Positions 9,833 to 18,760 are shown, counted from the stretch's first letter. The stretch: DNA of 64,000 bases from an uncultured Aquimarina sp. (GCA_947489685.1 CANLEM010000001.1:248001-312000), one strand, 5' to 3'. Numbers and translations: made by a program. Notes: generated by a model from the sequence alone, not told the origin.

Positions 9833-9859
9833 AGACATAACAATTTAAAAACCAATCAA

Positions 9860-10243
9860 ATGGAATCTCTAATCGATAAAAGTGTAATCATATTTGACGG
9901 CGAATGTAATTTATGTAATGGTGTAGTAGGGTGGTTATTAAAATTTGCTCCCGAAGAGATTTTTGAATTTATTCCTTTTCAATCTCCTCGAGGCCAGGAA
10001 TTACTTAAACGATATGATTACCCTCTAGAACAATTAGAAACGGTGATTCTAATTGATCAAAACGGGCCATTAACGCACTCTGATGGTTTCTTGAAAATTG
10101 TTTCCAAAATCCCAAGATGGAAACTCGTTGCGGCCTTATTAGCCTTTGTACCTCGAATGATAAGAGATGGGATATACAACCTGGCTTCTCGTAACCGAGT
10201 TAAATGGTTTGGTCAGTCCAAAAGTTGTACTATAAACTTTTAA
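9860..10243 (+). CDS. DCC family thiol-disulfide oxidoreductase (DUF393)
   Basis: The 127-residue protein shows the hallmark FDGECNLCNG with D13 and the C16-x2-C19 pair, plus the conserved SDGFLKI and the late FGQSKSC region of DUF393/DCC proteins. These are predicted thioredoxin-fold oxidoreductases; partners are not established. It lies 27 bases after the ABC ATPase gene on the same strand, which may mean shared transcription but no shared role is implied. Confidence 0.88.
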   Translation: MESLIDKSVIIFDGECNLCNGVVGWLLKFAPEEIFEFIPFQSPRGQELLKRYDYPLEQLETVILIDQNGPLTHSDGFLKIVSKIPRWKLVAALLAFVPRMIRDGIYNLASRNRVKWFGQSKSCTINF

Positions 10244-10460
10244 AATAAAACGACTTGTTCTCGATAGATTTGCTTTAATAAAAACACGCTGACCAACTCG
10301 ATTTCCTTATAATATAATCATCTTACTTTCAGAGCATTAATCTTTATGGTATTGTGTGAAAATAATTACTTATTTTAGACATACGTAGATATTCTTTGCA
10401 AAAAACTACCACTTTGGAGTTTAGCATTGTAGTTGTTTTACATGTACACAAATCATTTTA

Positions 10461-12623
10461 ATGCTCTTTAATTATATGGAAGAAACCATAAAATACCGTA
10501 CGTGCCACTTGTGTGAAGCCATGTGTGGTCTCGAAATTAAGATCGAGGATACTAAAATTGTAAGTATCAAGGGAGATAAAAATGATATCTACAGCAAAGG
10601 GCATATTTGCCCTAAGGGAGTTGCGTTAAAAGATTTGCACGAAGATCCTAATCGATTAAAAGAACCTGTAAAGAAAACTGTAAATGGTTGGCAAAAAATC
10701 TCTTGGGATGAGGCGTTTGATATTGTAGAACAAAACTTCAAACGCATCCGAAAACAATATGGCAATGATGCTATTGCAACTTATACGGGTAATCCCACGG
10801 TGCATAATACGGGTACAGCTCTTACATTATACGACACTATAAATGCCATCAATACTCGTAACCGATATGCTTCGCATAGCTTAGATTCGGTACCTGTATT
10901 TGTGGCCAATCAAATGATGTATGGTCATGCGATGATGGCTCCAATTCCTGATATCGAGAACATTAATTATTTTTTGATTATTGGTGCTAATCCTGTGGTC
11001 TCTAACGGAAGTTTTATGTCTACGCCTAACATCAAAGGAAAGATAAAAGCGATTCAGGAAAGAGACGGAAAAGTCGTGGTGCTTGATCCTCGTAAAACAG
11101 AAACGGCTCATATTGCCAACGAGCATTATTTTATAATCCCCGAACGCGATATTTTATTTTTATTAGCGGTTGTTAATGAAATTTTTAAAAGAGATGGGGT
11201 TAAGCAATCCAGAGTATTATCCTTTACCGATCACATAGATGTCTTAAAAAATATTACCAAAGAATATACTATAGAACAAGTGGCTCCGCTAAGCGGCATA
11301 CTGCCCGAACATATACACCAAATAGTTGATGATTTGTTGCAGTACGATAATGCGGTTGTTTACGGAAGGTTAGGCGTAAATACGCAATCTTATGGATCTT
11401 TATGTCAATGGTTAATCAACTGTATTAATATTTTAATAGGAAGCCTTGACGAAGAGGGAGGATTACTATTCACCTTGCCTGCTGTTGACTATGTAACCTT
11501 AATGGCACATGAGTCAAAAATGTTTCGCTACAAAAGCAGAGTAGGTAAATATGCCGAAATTGTCGGAGAATATCCTACCGCCACCCTTGCAGATGAAATT
11601 TTGACCAAAGGTAAAGGGCAGGTTAGAGCACTTTTAACTGTTGCTGGCAATCCTGCACGGTCGGCACCAAATTCTGGCCTTGTTAAAAAAGCATTAGAAG
11701 ATGTAGAGTTTATGGCCGCGGTTGATATGTATATTAATGAAACAACACAGCATGCCGATATCATTTTGCCACCGGCTGTAGGGTTAGAAACCATGCATTA
11801 CTCTTTTGTATTGCACATGATTGCCACCATAAATACGACCAAATTTAGCCCTGCTCCATTACCCATAACCGATAAGCAACGTTTTGATTGGCAAATTATG
11901 GGTGAGTTGCAGAGAAGACTTTTTGATGGAAATATCTTGAACAGGTTAAAAAGTAATTTTATGTCCAGGTTGCATCCCAAAACCAAATTGGCTCTTGCTT
12001 TAAAAACGGGCCCCTATGGTATTTGGGGAGGAAGATTTTTAAAAAAGAACGGGATAAGCCTAAAACGTTTAGAAAAGCATAAAGGTGGTGTCGTATTATC
12101 AAAACTCACCCCGGTTTTACCCAAAAGATTATTTACAAAAAATAAAACAATAGCATTAGCACCTCAACTATTTGTACAAGAACTTGACAAAATTAAAGAA
12201 CTATTGAAGCCGGTTGAGAATACTACGTATCCCTTAAAATTAATAGGCAGAAGACATTTAAGAAGTAATAACTCATGGATGCAAAAATTACCTATGCTCG
12301 AAGGAGGTTCTAGAAAATGTACCGTTTTTATACACCCCGATGATGCCCAGAAACATAATATTACTCATAATGAGTTGGTAGAGGTATACAGTGAGTTTGG
12401 TAGTATCAAGATCGAGACAGAAATCACTTCGGATCTTATTAATGGTACTATCTGTATCCCTCATGGTTGGGGGCAAGATGCCAAAACTATCACAGAAGAT
12501 ACATCCAAAAATAATAAAGGTGCCAATGTAAATGAGTTAATGAATCATCATAGGTTAGATCCCATTTCGTATAATATGGCGTTTAGCGGCCAACCCGTAG
12601 CTATTCGAAAAATAATTGAATAA
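10461..12623 (+). CDS. Molybdopterin-dependent oxidoreductase with 4Fe-4S domain
   Basis: This 720-residue protein belongs to the Mo/W-bis-MGD (DMSO reductase) superfamily. Residues C15, C18, C22 and C50 (C-x2-C-x3-C-x27-C) form the N-terminal 4Fe-4S site, and GHICPKG follows the classic pattern. The MGD-binding blocks (YFLIIGANPVVSN, VVLDPRKTETA) and a C-terminal molydopterin dinucleotide-binding domain (SEFGSIKIETEI, IPHGWGQD) are visible. At the expected metal-ligand site the sequence reads SHSLDSVPV (138-146), with no cysteine or selenocysteine; the ligand may be S140, D142 or S143. There is no Tat signal, so it is probably cytosolic. Substrate unknown. An alternative start is ATG at 10476, which would remove five residues. 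Confidence 0.88.
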   Translation: MLFNYMEETIKYRTCHLCEAMCGLEIKIEDTKIVSIKGDKNDIYSKGHICPKGVALKDLHEDPNRLKEPVKKTVNGWQKISWDEAFDIVEQNFKRIRKQYGNDAIATYTGNPTVHNTGTALTLYDTINAINTRNRYASHSLDSVPVFVANQMMYGHAMMAPIPDIENINYFLIIGANPVVSNGSFMSTPNIKGKIKAIQERDGKVVVLDPRKTETAHIANEHYFIIPERDILFLLAVVNEIFKRDGVKQSRVLSFTDHIDVLKNITKEYTIEQVAPLSGILPEHIHQIVDDLLQYDNAVVYGRLGVNTQSYGSLCQWLINCINILIGSLDEEGGLLFTLPAVDYVTLMAHESKMFRYKSRVGKYAEIVGEYPTATLADEILTKGKGQVRALLTVAGNPARSAPNSGLVKKALEDVEFMAAVDMYINETTQHADIILPPAVGLETMHYSFVLHMIATINTTKFSPAPLPITDKQRFDWQIMGELQRRLFDGNILNRLKSNFMSRLHPKTKLALALKTGPYGIWGGRFLKKNGISLKRLEKHKGGVVLSKLTPVLPKRLFTKNKTIALAPQLFVQELDKIKELLKPVENTTYPLKLIGRRHLRSNNSWMQKLPMLEGGSRKCTVFIHPDDAQKHNITHNELVEVYSEFGSIKIETEITSDLINGTICIPHGWGQDAKTITEDTSKNNKGANVNELMNHHRLDPISYNMAFSGQPVAIRKIIE

Positions 12624-12666
12624 CAATCTTCTTATGTACTTCATAGGATAATACAGGGACTTAGAA

Positions 12667-12718
12667 GTCATCTTGAGTACTTCGTCTAGCTCAGTACAGG
12701 CCTGTCGAAAGATGATCG
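12667..12718. repeat. Dispersed palindromic repeat, copy 1
   Basis: A repeat of the family carrying TCTTGAGTACTTCG, AGCTCAGTACAGGCC and CTGTCGAAAGATG lies downstream of the oxidoreductase gene. CATCTT and AAGATG form its outer ends. Relatives lie at about 28.9, 29.4, 33.1 and 34.7 kb. Confidence 0.75.
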
Positions 12719-12826
12719 TCGCTTTTTTAATACGCTTCTTCCAAAAATCCAAGCATTAGAATTAACAAATTTTGGATTACAAAACACTCAAAAAGCCAAT
12801 CATTATATATTACGGTATCCAAATTT

Positions 12827-12846
12827 AAAAGTAATCCTTACTTTTG
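12827..12846 (+). promoter_or_regulatory. Promoter of regulator 1 with overlapping inverted repeat
   Basis: TACTTTTG at 12839-12846 matches TAnnTTTG exactly and lies 23 bases before the ATG. It is also the right arm of an inverted repeat whose left arm is AAAAGTA (12827-12833), with five bases between. The same arrangement precedes regulator 2, suggesting an operator overlapping the -7 box. Confidence 0.65.
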
Positions 12847-12869
12847 GATGATCACACAACGTCTTTATA

Positions 12870-14489
12870 ATGTTTTTTAATATCAAACGGTTTTTACTTG
12901 CCAATCCTGTTGCGTATGTCGTATTTTTCTTAGGCATGACTACAACGGTTTTTGCTCAACATACACTCGAGACCGCAAAACAATATATACAGCAAGGAAA
13001 ATCCTTATACGATACCGATCAATATGATCAAAGTATTCAATATTTTGATAAAGCAGTTGCAATTGCCCGAATCTTAAAAAATGATTCTCTTTTAACCGGG
13101 GCACTGATCAGAAAAGGCCATTCTTTTTTACTGGGAGGAAAAAATCAAGAAGCCTTAGATTCGTATTATAGTGCTTTGGCAATCACTCAAAAGACAAAAA
13201 ATCTGGATCAAGAAGTTCGTGCAAATTCTGGGCTTATTTTGGTATTAAAACAGATGAATCAATTAGATAAAGCCTTTGAGATAACATCACAGATACTGCA
13301 ATCCATAGATAAAACATCTTTTAAGAGTACGGTTACTCATGTTAATATTTTAGCTACGATTAGTGATATATACTTAACGCGAGAGTTGTATAACGAGGTC
13401 TTGTCTTTTGCCGAAAAAGGAATCCAAATTAGCAAGGCACTCGATTATAAACAAGGTTTAGTCGATTTCTATATCAAAAAAGGAATGATCTTTTATTACC
13501 AAAAAAAGTATGATCAGTCGTTTACATATTTACATGATGCGCAACATGTGTTGGATGAAAATACTATTGCTAATGAGTTTTTCCCGCGACTAAATATTAA
13601 TTATTTTTTGGCCAGTTGTTACTATGCGCAAGGTACATATGATATGGCAATAGAACAATTGCTTAAAACGATACATGCACTCGAAGAAAAAGACAAAATC
13701 AAACCTCTTGTAATACAATCTTATTTGTTATTGGCCAATTGTTACGGGGAGCAAAAGGATTTTGAAAAAGCATTGTACTGGAATAATGAGTATTTACAAA
13801 TGCATAAAGATTTTCAGAAAGATAGAGACCAGATCGTAAACACGATATACCAAAAAGAAGAAGAAAAGCTGGAGCTAAAATTACAGCTGCTTAAAAGCGA
13901 AAAAGAAGCCAGCGACCGTAATAAAAAATGGGCAATGGGGTTGTTAGTTGTACTGTCTTTGGTATTGGTGGTTATTGTTTTTAGATATGCAAAAAAACAA
14001 AAGAACAACAAAATAGCGTTTGCAGAGCTCATAAAGAAAGTGAGTACACCCGAGGTTACTGATACCGATAATGTAGTTAAAAAGGAAGTATCCAAACAAA
14101 TCGTAATTGATGATAAAAAAGTACAAGAAATCCTTAAACGATTAAATAAGTTAGAAGAGCAAGAATACTACCTACGCTCGGATTGTACACTGCGAGAAAT
14201 TGCCAAAAAAATCAAAAGTAATCATACCTATTTGTCCAAAATAATACATACGCATAAAGGAAAATATTTTACCGATTATATCAACGATTTACGCATTGAT
14301 TATGCGGTAAAACGATTAAAGAAGGATAAGAAATTTAGATCTTTTTCGATCACCTCTATCGCCAAAGAAATTGGATATAAAAGCGATTATTCGTTCACCA
14401 AGCATTTTAAGGCAAAAACAGGTTTAAACCCTTCGTACTATATCAAGAATATTAATAGGCATGAGAAAAGCCTAATAAACACAGATTAA
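12870..14489 (+). CDS. TPR membrane regulator with AraC-type HTH (regulator 1)
   Basis: The 539-residue protein has an N-terminal signal/membrane segment (about 8-29, ending FAQ), a helical TPR region (about 33-340), a membrane segment (about 354-372) and a cytoplasmic AraC-type double HTH (about 430-530; LREIAKKIKSNHTYLSKII and ITSIAKEIGYKSDYSFTKHF). This topology puts the TPRs in the periplasm and the DNA-binding part inside, making a one-piece sensor-regulator. It is followed by a small double-glycine peptide gene, and three close paralogues in the next 10 kb show the same pairing. I infer that it senses a peptide and controls the RiPP genes. Confidence 0.88.
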   Translation: MFFNIKRFLLANPVAYVVFFLGMTTTVFAQHTLETAKQYIQQGKSLYDTDQYDQSIQYFDKAVAIARILKNDSLLTGALIRKGHSFLLGGKNQEALDSYYSALAITQKTKNLDQEVRANSGLILVLKQMNQLDKAFEITSQILQSIDKTSFKSTVTHVNILATISDIYLTRELYNEVLSFAEKGIQISKALDYKQGLVDFYIKKGMIFYYQKKYDQSFTYLHDAQHVLDENTIANEFFPRLNINYFLASCYYAQGTYDMAIEQLLKTIHALEEKDKIKPLVIQSYLLLANCYGEQKDFEKALYWNNEYLQMHKDFQKDRDQIVNTIYQKEEEKLELKLQLLKSEKEASDRNKKWAMGLLVVLSLVLVVIVFRYAKKQKNNKIAFAELIKKVSTPEVTDTDNVVKKEVSKQIVIDDKKVQEILKRLNKLEEQEYYLRSDCTLREIAKKIKSNHTYLSKIIHTHKGKYFTDYINDLRIDYAVKRLKKDKKFRSFSITSIAKEIGYKSDYSFTKHFKAKTGLNPSYYIKNINRHEKSLINTD

Positions 14490-14622
14490 CAATACCCCAA
14501 ATTGTACAAATTAGTGAATGCGTATATGTGGTGTATGGATCAAAAAAATTATATTTCTTATTGCTTACACTTTATCATAGAATCATAATTAAGAAAATAA
14601 AAACTAACTAAATTACCTGTAC

Positions 14623-14787
14623 ATGAAAAAACAATCATCTCAAAAATTCGGTATTAAAAAATTTACAATTGCTAAAATTAATACAACTCTACTGCACAAA
14701 ATAAAAGGAGGTACAAGTTTACCCCCTGATGCTTTACCAACGGTTAACGATGGGGCGAGAGATACCATTTGTTATATGGTACACTAA
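14623..14787 (+). CDS. Double-glycine leader peptide, group A1 (RiPP precursor or signal peptide)
   Basis: The 54-residue peptide starts MKKQSSQKFGIKKFTIAKIN and reaches a leader end at KIKGG (residues 26-30). The core runs 31-54 with one cysteine (C50), several Thr/Ser, a PP pair and a final histidine. The leader resembles Bacteroidetes class I lanthipeptide leaders (KK-x-TI-x-K-I ... KGG). The gene lies 133 bases after regulator 1 and ends 18 bases before a strong terminator. Read directly from the DNA; the conserved leader and context support it. It could be a lanthipeptide or an unmodified pheromone. Confidence 0.8.
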   Translation: MKKQSSQKFGIKKFTIAKINTTLLHKIKGGTSLPPDALPTVNDGARDTICYMVH

Positions 14788-14805
14788 TCTTTCGATTTCA
14801 ATATA

Positions 14806-14833
14806 AAAGCCTTGCTATATGCAGGGCTTTTTT
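14806..14833 (+). terminator. Rho-independent terminator after peptide A1
   Basis: Arms AAAGCCTTGC (14806-14815) and GCAGGGCTTT (14821-14830) pair with one G-U wobble around a 5-base loop, followed by a T-run. Confidence 0.88.
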
Positions 14834-15036
14834 AACATTTTTTCTTCTATCATCTCAAGCGTAATCTAGGGATTACTGTGAAAAGCTACTTGAATTGAGA
14901 ATTTTTAATATCAACACTATTTGATTAATTTGGGATGTCTGCTAAATTATAAAGCAGTTTTCACCTCTGTTTTTTTGAGTTTATCTTGGGCAAATAAATT
15001 TTCTAGATATAATCTTCATTAAACAAAAAATAAGAT

Positions 15037-15058
15037 CAAAAGTAAATCCGTACTTTTG
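15037..15058 (+). promoter_or_regulatory. Promoter of regulator 2 with overlapping perfect inverted repeat
   Basis: TACTTTTG (15051-15058) is an exact TAnnTTTG box 24 bases before the ATG at 15083. CAAAAGTA (15037-15044) is its perfect inverted partner across six bases. The upstream TTG start at 15056 would overlap this box and is not used here. Confidence 0.65.
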
Positions 15059-15082
15059 AGTAATTACTCTTATGGTACCGGG

Positions 15083-16693
15083 ATGACTCTTTTGATCAAA
15101 AAAATAGTATATATCAACTTGTTTTTTATGATGGTTGGTATACAACATACTACAGCACAGGAAAACAAACGTGATATTGCCGAAAAATACCTTAGTGTGG
15201 CAAAAAAAATGTACCACGCAGAGGAATACGAAAAAAGTATTGAGCAGTATAATATGGTAGTGCAATTGGCAAAAGAATTGCAAGATACACTACTGCTTTG
15301 CTATACAAATACAAGAATAGCTCATGCGTATGTGATGAATGATCAAAACCAAAAAGCACTAGATGCATATTATATAAGCCTGCAGCTTGCAAAAAAAACA
15401 AAAAATATTGATCAGGAGATTATTGCCAATGCTGGCTTAGTCTTGGTTTATAAAAAAACAAGGCAATATAAAAAGGCTTTACTGATTTCTAGAGATATTT
15501 TTGATAAGATTGATAAAACCTCGTATAAAAAAACAGAAACTCATGTTAATATAATAACAACAGGCAGTGAAGCATATTTGGATACAGAGCAATACGACTC
15601 GGTACTCTATTATGCCGAGCAAGGGATTGCATTAAGCAAATCTCTAGATTATAAAGAAGGATTGGTCGACTTGTATATCAAAAAAGGGGTAGTATTTTAT
15701 CATCAAGAACAGTATAAAGAAGCCTTAATTTATTTGTTTAGGGCCGAAGAATTATTGCAACAGTACACAATAAAAAATGAATTTTATCCAACGGTAAATA
15801 GTGCCTATTTTATAGCCAGTTGTTATTATAAACAAAGGTTATATGATCAGGCCATAGAGCGATTGCTAGGCAATATCGAAGCTGCAGATCAAAATGACCA
15901 GTTTAAACTACCAGTACTACAATCACATTTGTTATTGGCCAATTGTTATGCCGAGCAAGAAGACTATAAAAATGCTTTGTATTGGAAAGATGCCTATATG
16001 CAATTAAATGAGGCATTTCATAACCGAAAAGATAAAACCGTTAACAAGTTATACCAAAACGAAGCCCAGGTGCTTGAAAATGGTATTGCTCAATTACAAC
16101 AACAACAAGTGCAAAGTGAACGGTTTAAAACCTATGCGTATAGTGCAAGCATTTTTCTGTGTGTACTATTGCTTATAGGAGTGTTTTTGTATGTTAAAAA
16201 GCAAAATTCTAATGCAGTACTGTTCAATCAACTCATGACAAAAATAACTCATCTCGAGACCAAAGATCAAGAAGTGCTGGACAAAGAATCTAGTGCAAAA
16301 GAGGTTATCATTGATGATGATAAGGTAGCACATGTAATTAAAGGGCTGGTAAGGTTAGAATCCCAGGAGTTTTATTTGCGATCCGATTGTAACCTGCGAT
16401 CGGTGGCCAAAAAAGTAAAAACCAATGCTACGTATTTGTCTAAGATTATTAATACGCATGAGCAAAAAAACTTTAATGAGTATATTAACGATTTGCGTAT
16501 AGCGTATGCTTTAAAAAGATTAAAAAATGATAAAAAGTTTAGATCCTTTTCGATCAAATCTATCGCGACCGAGATAGGGTATAAAAGTGATTATTCGTTT
16601 GCCAAGCATTTTAAATCAAAAACAGGATTAAACCCATCCTACTATATTAAGAATATCGAAAAGCGTGAAAAGAGCGTAGAACGTGTGATATAA
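15083..16693 (+). CDS. TPR membrane regulator with AraC-type HTH (regulator 2)
   Basis: The 536-residue protein, from ATG 15083, has a signal peptide (MTLLIKKIVYINLFFMMVGI, ending TTAQ), TPRs to about 340, a membrane segment at about 351-370 (ASIFLCVLLLIGVFLYV) and an AraC-type HTH domain at the C-terminus. The ATG was preferred over the TTG at 15056, which falls inside the -7 box. It is clearly paralogous to regulator 1 throughout, with the HTH nearly identical and the TPR part more diverged. A double-glycine peptide gene follows 99 bases later. The same peptide-sensing role is inferred. Confidence 0.88.
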   Translation: MTLLIKKIVYINLFFMMVGIQHTTAQENKRDIAEKYLSVAKKMYHAEEYEKSIEQYNMVVQLAKELQDTLLLCYTNTRIAHAYVMNDQNQKALDAYYISLQLAKKTKNIDQEIIANAGLVLVYKKTRQYKKALLISRDIFDKIDKTSYKKTETHVNIITTGSEAYLDTEQYDSVLYYAEQGIALSKSLDYKEGLVDLYIKKGVVFYHQEQYKEALIYLFRAEELLQQYTIKNEFYPTVNSAYFIASCYYKQRLYDQAIERLLGNIEAADQNDQFKLPVLQSHLLLANCYAEQEDYKNALYWKDAYMQLNEAFHNRKDKTVNKLYQNEAQVLENGIAQLQQQQVQSERFKTYAYSASIFLCVLLLIGVFLYVKKQNSNAVLFNQLMTKITHLETKDQEVLDKESSAKEVIIDDDKVAHVIKGLVRLESQEFYLRSDCNLRSVAKKVKTNATYLSKIINTHEQKNFNEYINDLRIAYALKRLKNDKKFRSFSIKSIATEIGYKSDYSFAKHFKSKTGLNPSYYIKNIEKREKSVERVI

Positions 16694-16695
16694 AC

Positions 16696-16721
16696 CACCC
16701 TATTTTGTTTAAAATAGGGTG
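16696..16721 (+). terminator. Stem-loop after regulator 2 (possible partial terminator)
   Basis: A perfect 11-bp stem (CACCCTATTTT with AAAATAGGGTG) closes a GTTT loop right after the regulator stop. There is no T-run, so it may be an attenuator, processing site or protein-binding site between regulator and peptide A2. Related stem-loops lie at 17005, 20539 and 20869. Confidence 0.6.
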
Positions 16722-16792
16722 ATTAAATTATCGCAAAACATTTTAAAAAATTATATTCAAAATTAAGGATCGCAAATTAAAACTCAATACAA

Positions 16793-16954
16793 ATGAATAC
16801 ATCAAATAAGATTGGTTTGAAAAAGTTAACCATTGCAAAGATCAATACCCAATGGATGAATGCAGTAAAAGGAGGAAGTAGTATTCCACCAGGTCTTACT
16901 GATGAAGAACCGGCAACAGTAGGAAATCATGGGGTTTGTCCTCATTGGCGTTAA
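16793..16954 (+). CDS. Double-glycine leader peptide, group A2
   Basis: The 53-residue peptide has leader IGLKKLTIAKIN ... AVKGG (ending about residue 28) and a core of 25 residues beginning SSIPPGLT, with one cysteine (C49) and the ending CPHWR. The core opening (S-x-PP) resembles that of A1 (TSLPPDAL), and both have a single late cysteine near a histidine. It follows regulator 2 and precedes a strong terminator at 16973. Probably a RiPP precursor or a signal peptide matched to regulator 2. Confidence 0.8.
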   Translation: MNTSNKIGLKKLTIAKINTQWMNAVKGGSSIPPGLTDEEPATVGNHGVCPHWR

Positions 16955-16972
16955 CAGCGCTTTTTAAGAAAT

Positions 16973-17002
16973 AAAAAACCTGCTGTACCGCAGGTTTTTT
17001 TT
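16973..17002 (+). terminator. Rho-independent terminator after peptide A2
   Basis: An 11-bp stem (AAAAAACCTGC, 16973-16983, with GCAGGTTTTTT, 16990-17000) is followed by more T residues; loop of six bases. Confidence 0.9.
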
Positions 17003-17004
17003 AT

Positions 17005-17030
17005 GTCCTTATTTTGTTTAAAATGGGGAT
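17005..17030 (+). other. Stem-loop of the ATTTTG-TTTAAAAT family
   Basis: CCTTATTTT and AAAATGGGG pair around GTTT if two G-U wobbles are allowed, which points to an RNA stem rather than a DNA operator. The loop and ATTTT/AAAAT core match the stem-loop at 16696. Confidence 0.5.
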
Positions 17031-17110
17031 ATTTCATTTTTATGAGGGTTACTTATCTTCTAATTTTAATGTAAAATCATAGTTCATACAAATTCTTGAT
17101 TTTGAAAAAA

Positions 17111-17142
17111 GGGGCCACCGAAAACCTTGCAAAAGAGTAGGT
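17111..17142 (+). promoter_or_regulatory. Conserved precursor leader element, copy 1
   Basis: GGGG, then ACCGAAAACCTT, then GAGTAGGT, ending 22 bases before the ATG of precursor B1. Copies at 20974, 21280 and 21973 share core and spacing; a weaker one is at 21541. ACC and GGT can pair. It may be a structured 5' leader or an operator. Confidence 0.7.
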
Positions 17143-17164
17143 GCAATTATAAACTATATTTTAC

Positions 17165-17335
17165 ATGAAAAAATCGTTAAAAAGCTTACAGCTTAAAAAA
17201 GAAGTAATTAGCAAACTAGAGCAAGACAAAGTAAAAGGAGGGTGGCATGTAACTGCAATGTGCTACGGGACTATTGTTTGTATCACGCAGGGTGCGCTAA
17301 ATAGTTGCCCTCCTCCAGGAGTACATTGTTATTAA
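17165..17335 (+). CDS. Class I lanthipeptide-like precursor, group B1
   Basis: The 56-residue peptide has leader LQLKKEVISKLEQDKVKGG, a close match to Bacteroidetes class I lanthipeptide leaders. Its core of about 30 residues starts after GG26 with WHVTAMCYGTIVC and contains four cysteines plus several Thr/Ser, enough for multiple lanthionine rings. It is preceded at fixed distance by the conserved leader element and followed, 136 bases later, by a LanC-like gene. It is the most lanthipeptide-like precursor of the locus. Confidence 0.85.
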   Translation: MKKSLKSLQLKKEVISKLEQDKVKGGWHVTAMCYGTIVCITQGALNSCPPPGVHCY

Positions 17336-17376
17336 TATGAATTTTACCTATAGGTCTTTATAGGTATACAGATGTT

Positions 17377-17414
17377 AATCCGTTGTACGTTTCTTTCATA
17401 ATGTACAACGGGTT
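17377..17414 (+). other. Stem-loop between precursor B1 and LanC
   Basis: AATCCGTTGTAC (17377-17388) pairs with GTACAACGGGTT (17403-17414), 12 bp with one G-U wobble and a 14-base loop. No T-run follows. It may lower readthrough from the precursor into the cyclase gene or protect an mRNA end. Confidence 0.55.
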
Positions 17415-17471
17415 CATTACTAAATTACGTACTCGATAATTGGTTTCTCTATTTTCGAAGATAAAACTACA

Positions 17472-18689
17472 ATGAACAAAGAACAATTTCTATTACAAAA
17501 ACTAGAACAAATAAGTAATGCCCTTACTCATAACGAGGATACAGAACAAATAGGGGTTTTATCGGGTAGTGCAGGTGTTGCTTTGTTTCAATTTTACTAT
17601 TCCAAATTACTTAATGAAGAATCTCATGCAGATCGAGGAGCAGCCACAATAGTATCGATTATAGAAAAAATTAATGCGGGATATGATTTTCATACCTTTT
17701 GCTCCGGTATTGCAGGAGCTTTATGGGCAATTCAACTATTACAAGAAGAAGATTTTATTGATCTTGATTGTGATGAGTTGCTATCTGACTTAGACAACTA
17801 TCTAATACAATCTATAACCCAGATAAAAGAGGATCAAAATTTTTATGATTTTTTACATGGGATATTGGGTATTGGGTATTTTTTTTTAAAAAGATATACC
17901 CACACAAAATCAGATACGCTAAGAAACCGTTATCATAAGATCCTAATGGATATTATCTTATTTCTAAAAGAAAAATCACTTCATGAAGGTGATATCACAA
18001 AATGGGAATCATATCTGATACGAGAAGAAGGTTTAAAAGGGTATAATTTGGGCTTGTCTCACGGTATGACCAGTATCATTAATTTCTTATCTAGACTAGC
18101 AGTACATAAAGAGTTTAAAAAAGAAGTAGAAACATTAGTCCATCGTTCAATCAAATATATACTTCAATTTAAGAATGAAGATAGTGCATCCTATTGGTCT
18201 TTTCCTAGTTGGATAACAAAGGACGGTCAAAAAAGTGAAAACTCAAGATTAGCATGGTGTTATGGGGATTTGGGAATTGTAATTACACTATGGAGAGCGG
18301 GAGAGCAATTTAATAATCCAACATATAAACAAGAAGCTATAGCCATTGCAAAACATACTACAAAAAGAAGGGATATAGAAGAAGCCGGAGTTAAAGATGC
18401 AGGTCTTTGTCATGGTGCCTATGGCATTATGCATATCTATAATCATATGTATAAAGAGACCCAGGAAATCGAGTTTAAAGAAGCTGCTGATTTTTGGATG
18501 GATAAGGGTATAGATATGGCTATACATCAAGATGGCTATGCCGGATATATGTCATGGAAAGGAGGTGAGAATGCTGGTTGGGAAAAAGAGACTAACCTAT
18601 TAGAGGGTGTAGCTGGTATAGGATTGTCTATCATTTCTTATTTGGCACCATTTAAGACAAAATGGGATGAATGCCTTTTGATTGGTTAA
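17472..18689 (+). CDS. LanC-like lanthionine cyclase 1
   Basis: The 405-residue protein shows the LanC barrel repeats (GSAGVALFQFYYS, FCSGIAGALWAIQLL, GLSHGMTSIINFLS, GVAGIGLSIISYL). All three zinc ligands are present: C263 in AWCYGDLGI, and C313-H314 in GLCHGAYGI. LanC enzymes add cysteine thiols to dehydrated Ser/Thr to form (methyl)lanthionine. The length matches the second LanC of this locus exactly, and the two are clearly paralogous. It follows precursor B1, so B1 may be its substrate; the dehydratase is shared and lies 8 kb downstream. Cytosolic. Confidence 0.92.
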   Translation: MNKEQFLLQKLEQISNALTHNEDTEQIGVLSGSAGVALFQFYYSKLLNEESHADRGAATIVSIIEKINAGYDFHTFCSGIAGALWAIQLLQEEDFIDLDCDELLSDLDNYLIQSITQIKEDQNFYDFLHGILGIGYFFLKRYTHTKSDTLRNRYHKILMDIILFLKEKSLHEGDITKWESYLIREEGLKGYNLGLSHGMTSIINFLSRLAVHKEFKKEVETLVHRSIKYILQFKNEDSASYWSFPSWITKDGQKSENSRLAWCYGDLGIVITLWRAGEQFNNPTYKQEAIAIAKHTTKRRDIEEAGVKDAGLCHGAYGIMHIYNHMYKETQEIEFKEAADFWMDKGIDMAIHQDGYAGYMSWKGGENAGWEKETNLLEGVAGIGLSIISYLAPFKTKWDECLLIG

Positions 18690-18752
18690 GTAGATGATCA
18701 CAAATAGCTTCTCTATCATTCTATAGATATTACAAACATATCTTTAAATTAG

Positions 18753-18760
18753 TACATTTG
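18753..18760 (+). promoter_or_regulatory. -7 element of regulator 3 (TACATTTG)
   Basis: An exact TAnnTTTG match 26 bases before the ATG at 18787, the same position as in the other three regulator genes. The inverted-repeat left arm seen before regulators 1 and 2 is not present here. Confidence 0.6.

Noticed and set aside
10381..10445. AACTAC/GTAGTT inverted repeat upstream of the molybdopterin enzyme
   Set aside because: Only six pairs with a loop over 20 bases; not distinguishable from chance.
15056..15082. TTG start of regulator 2, nine codons upstream of the chosen ATG
   Set aside because: It lies inside the exact -7 element TACTTTTG; the downstream ATG begins a normal signal peptide and has a 24-base gap to the -7 box, like the other regulators.
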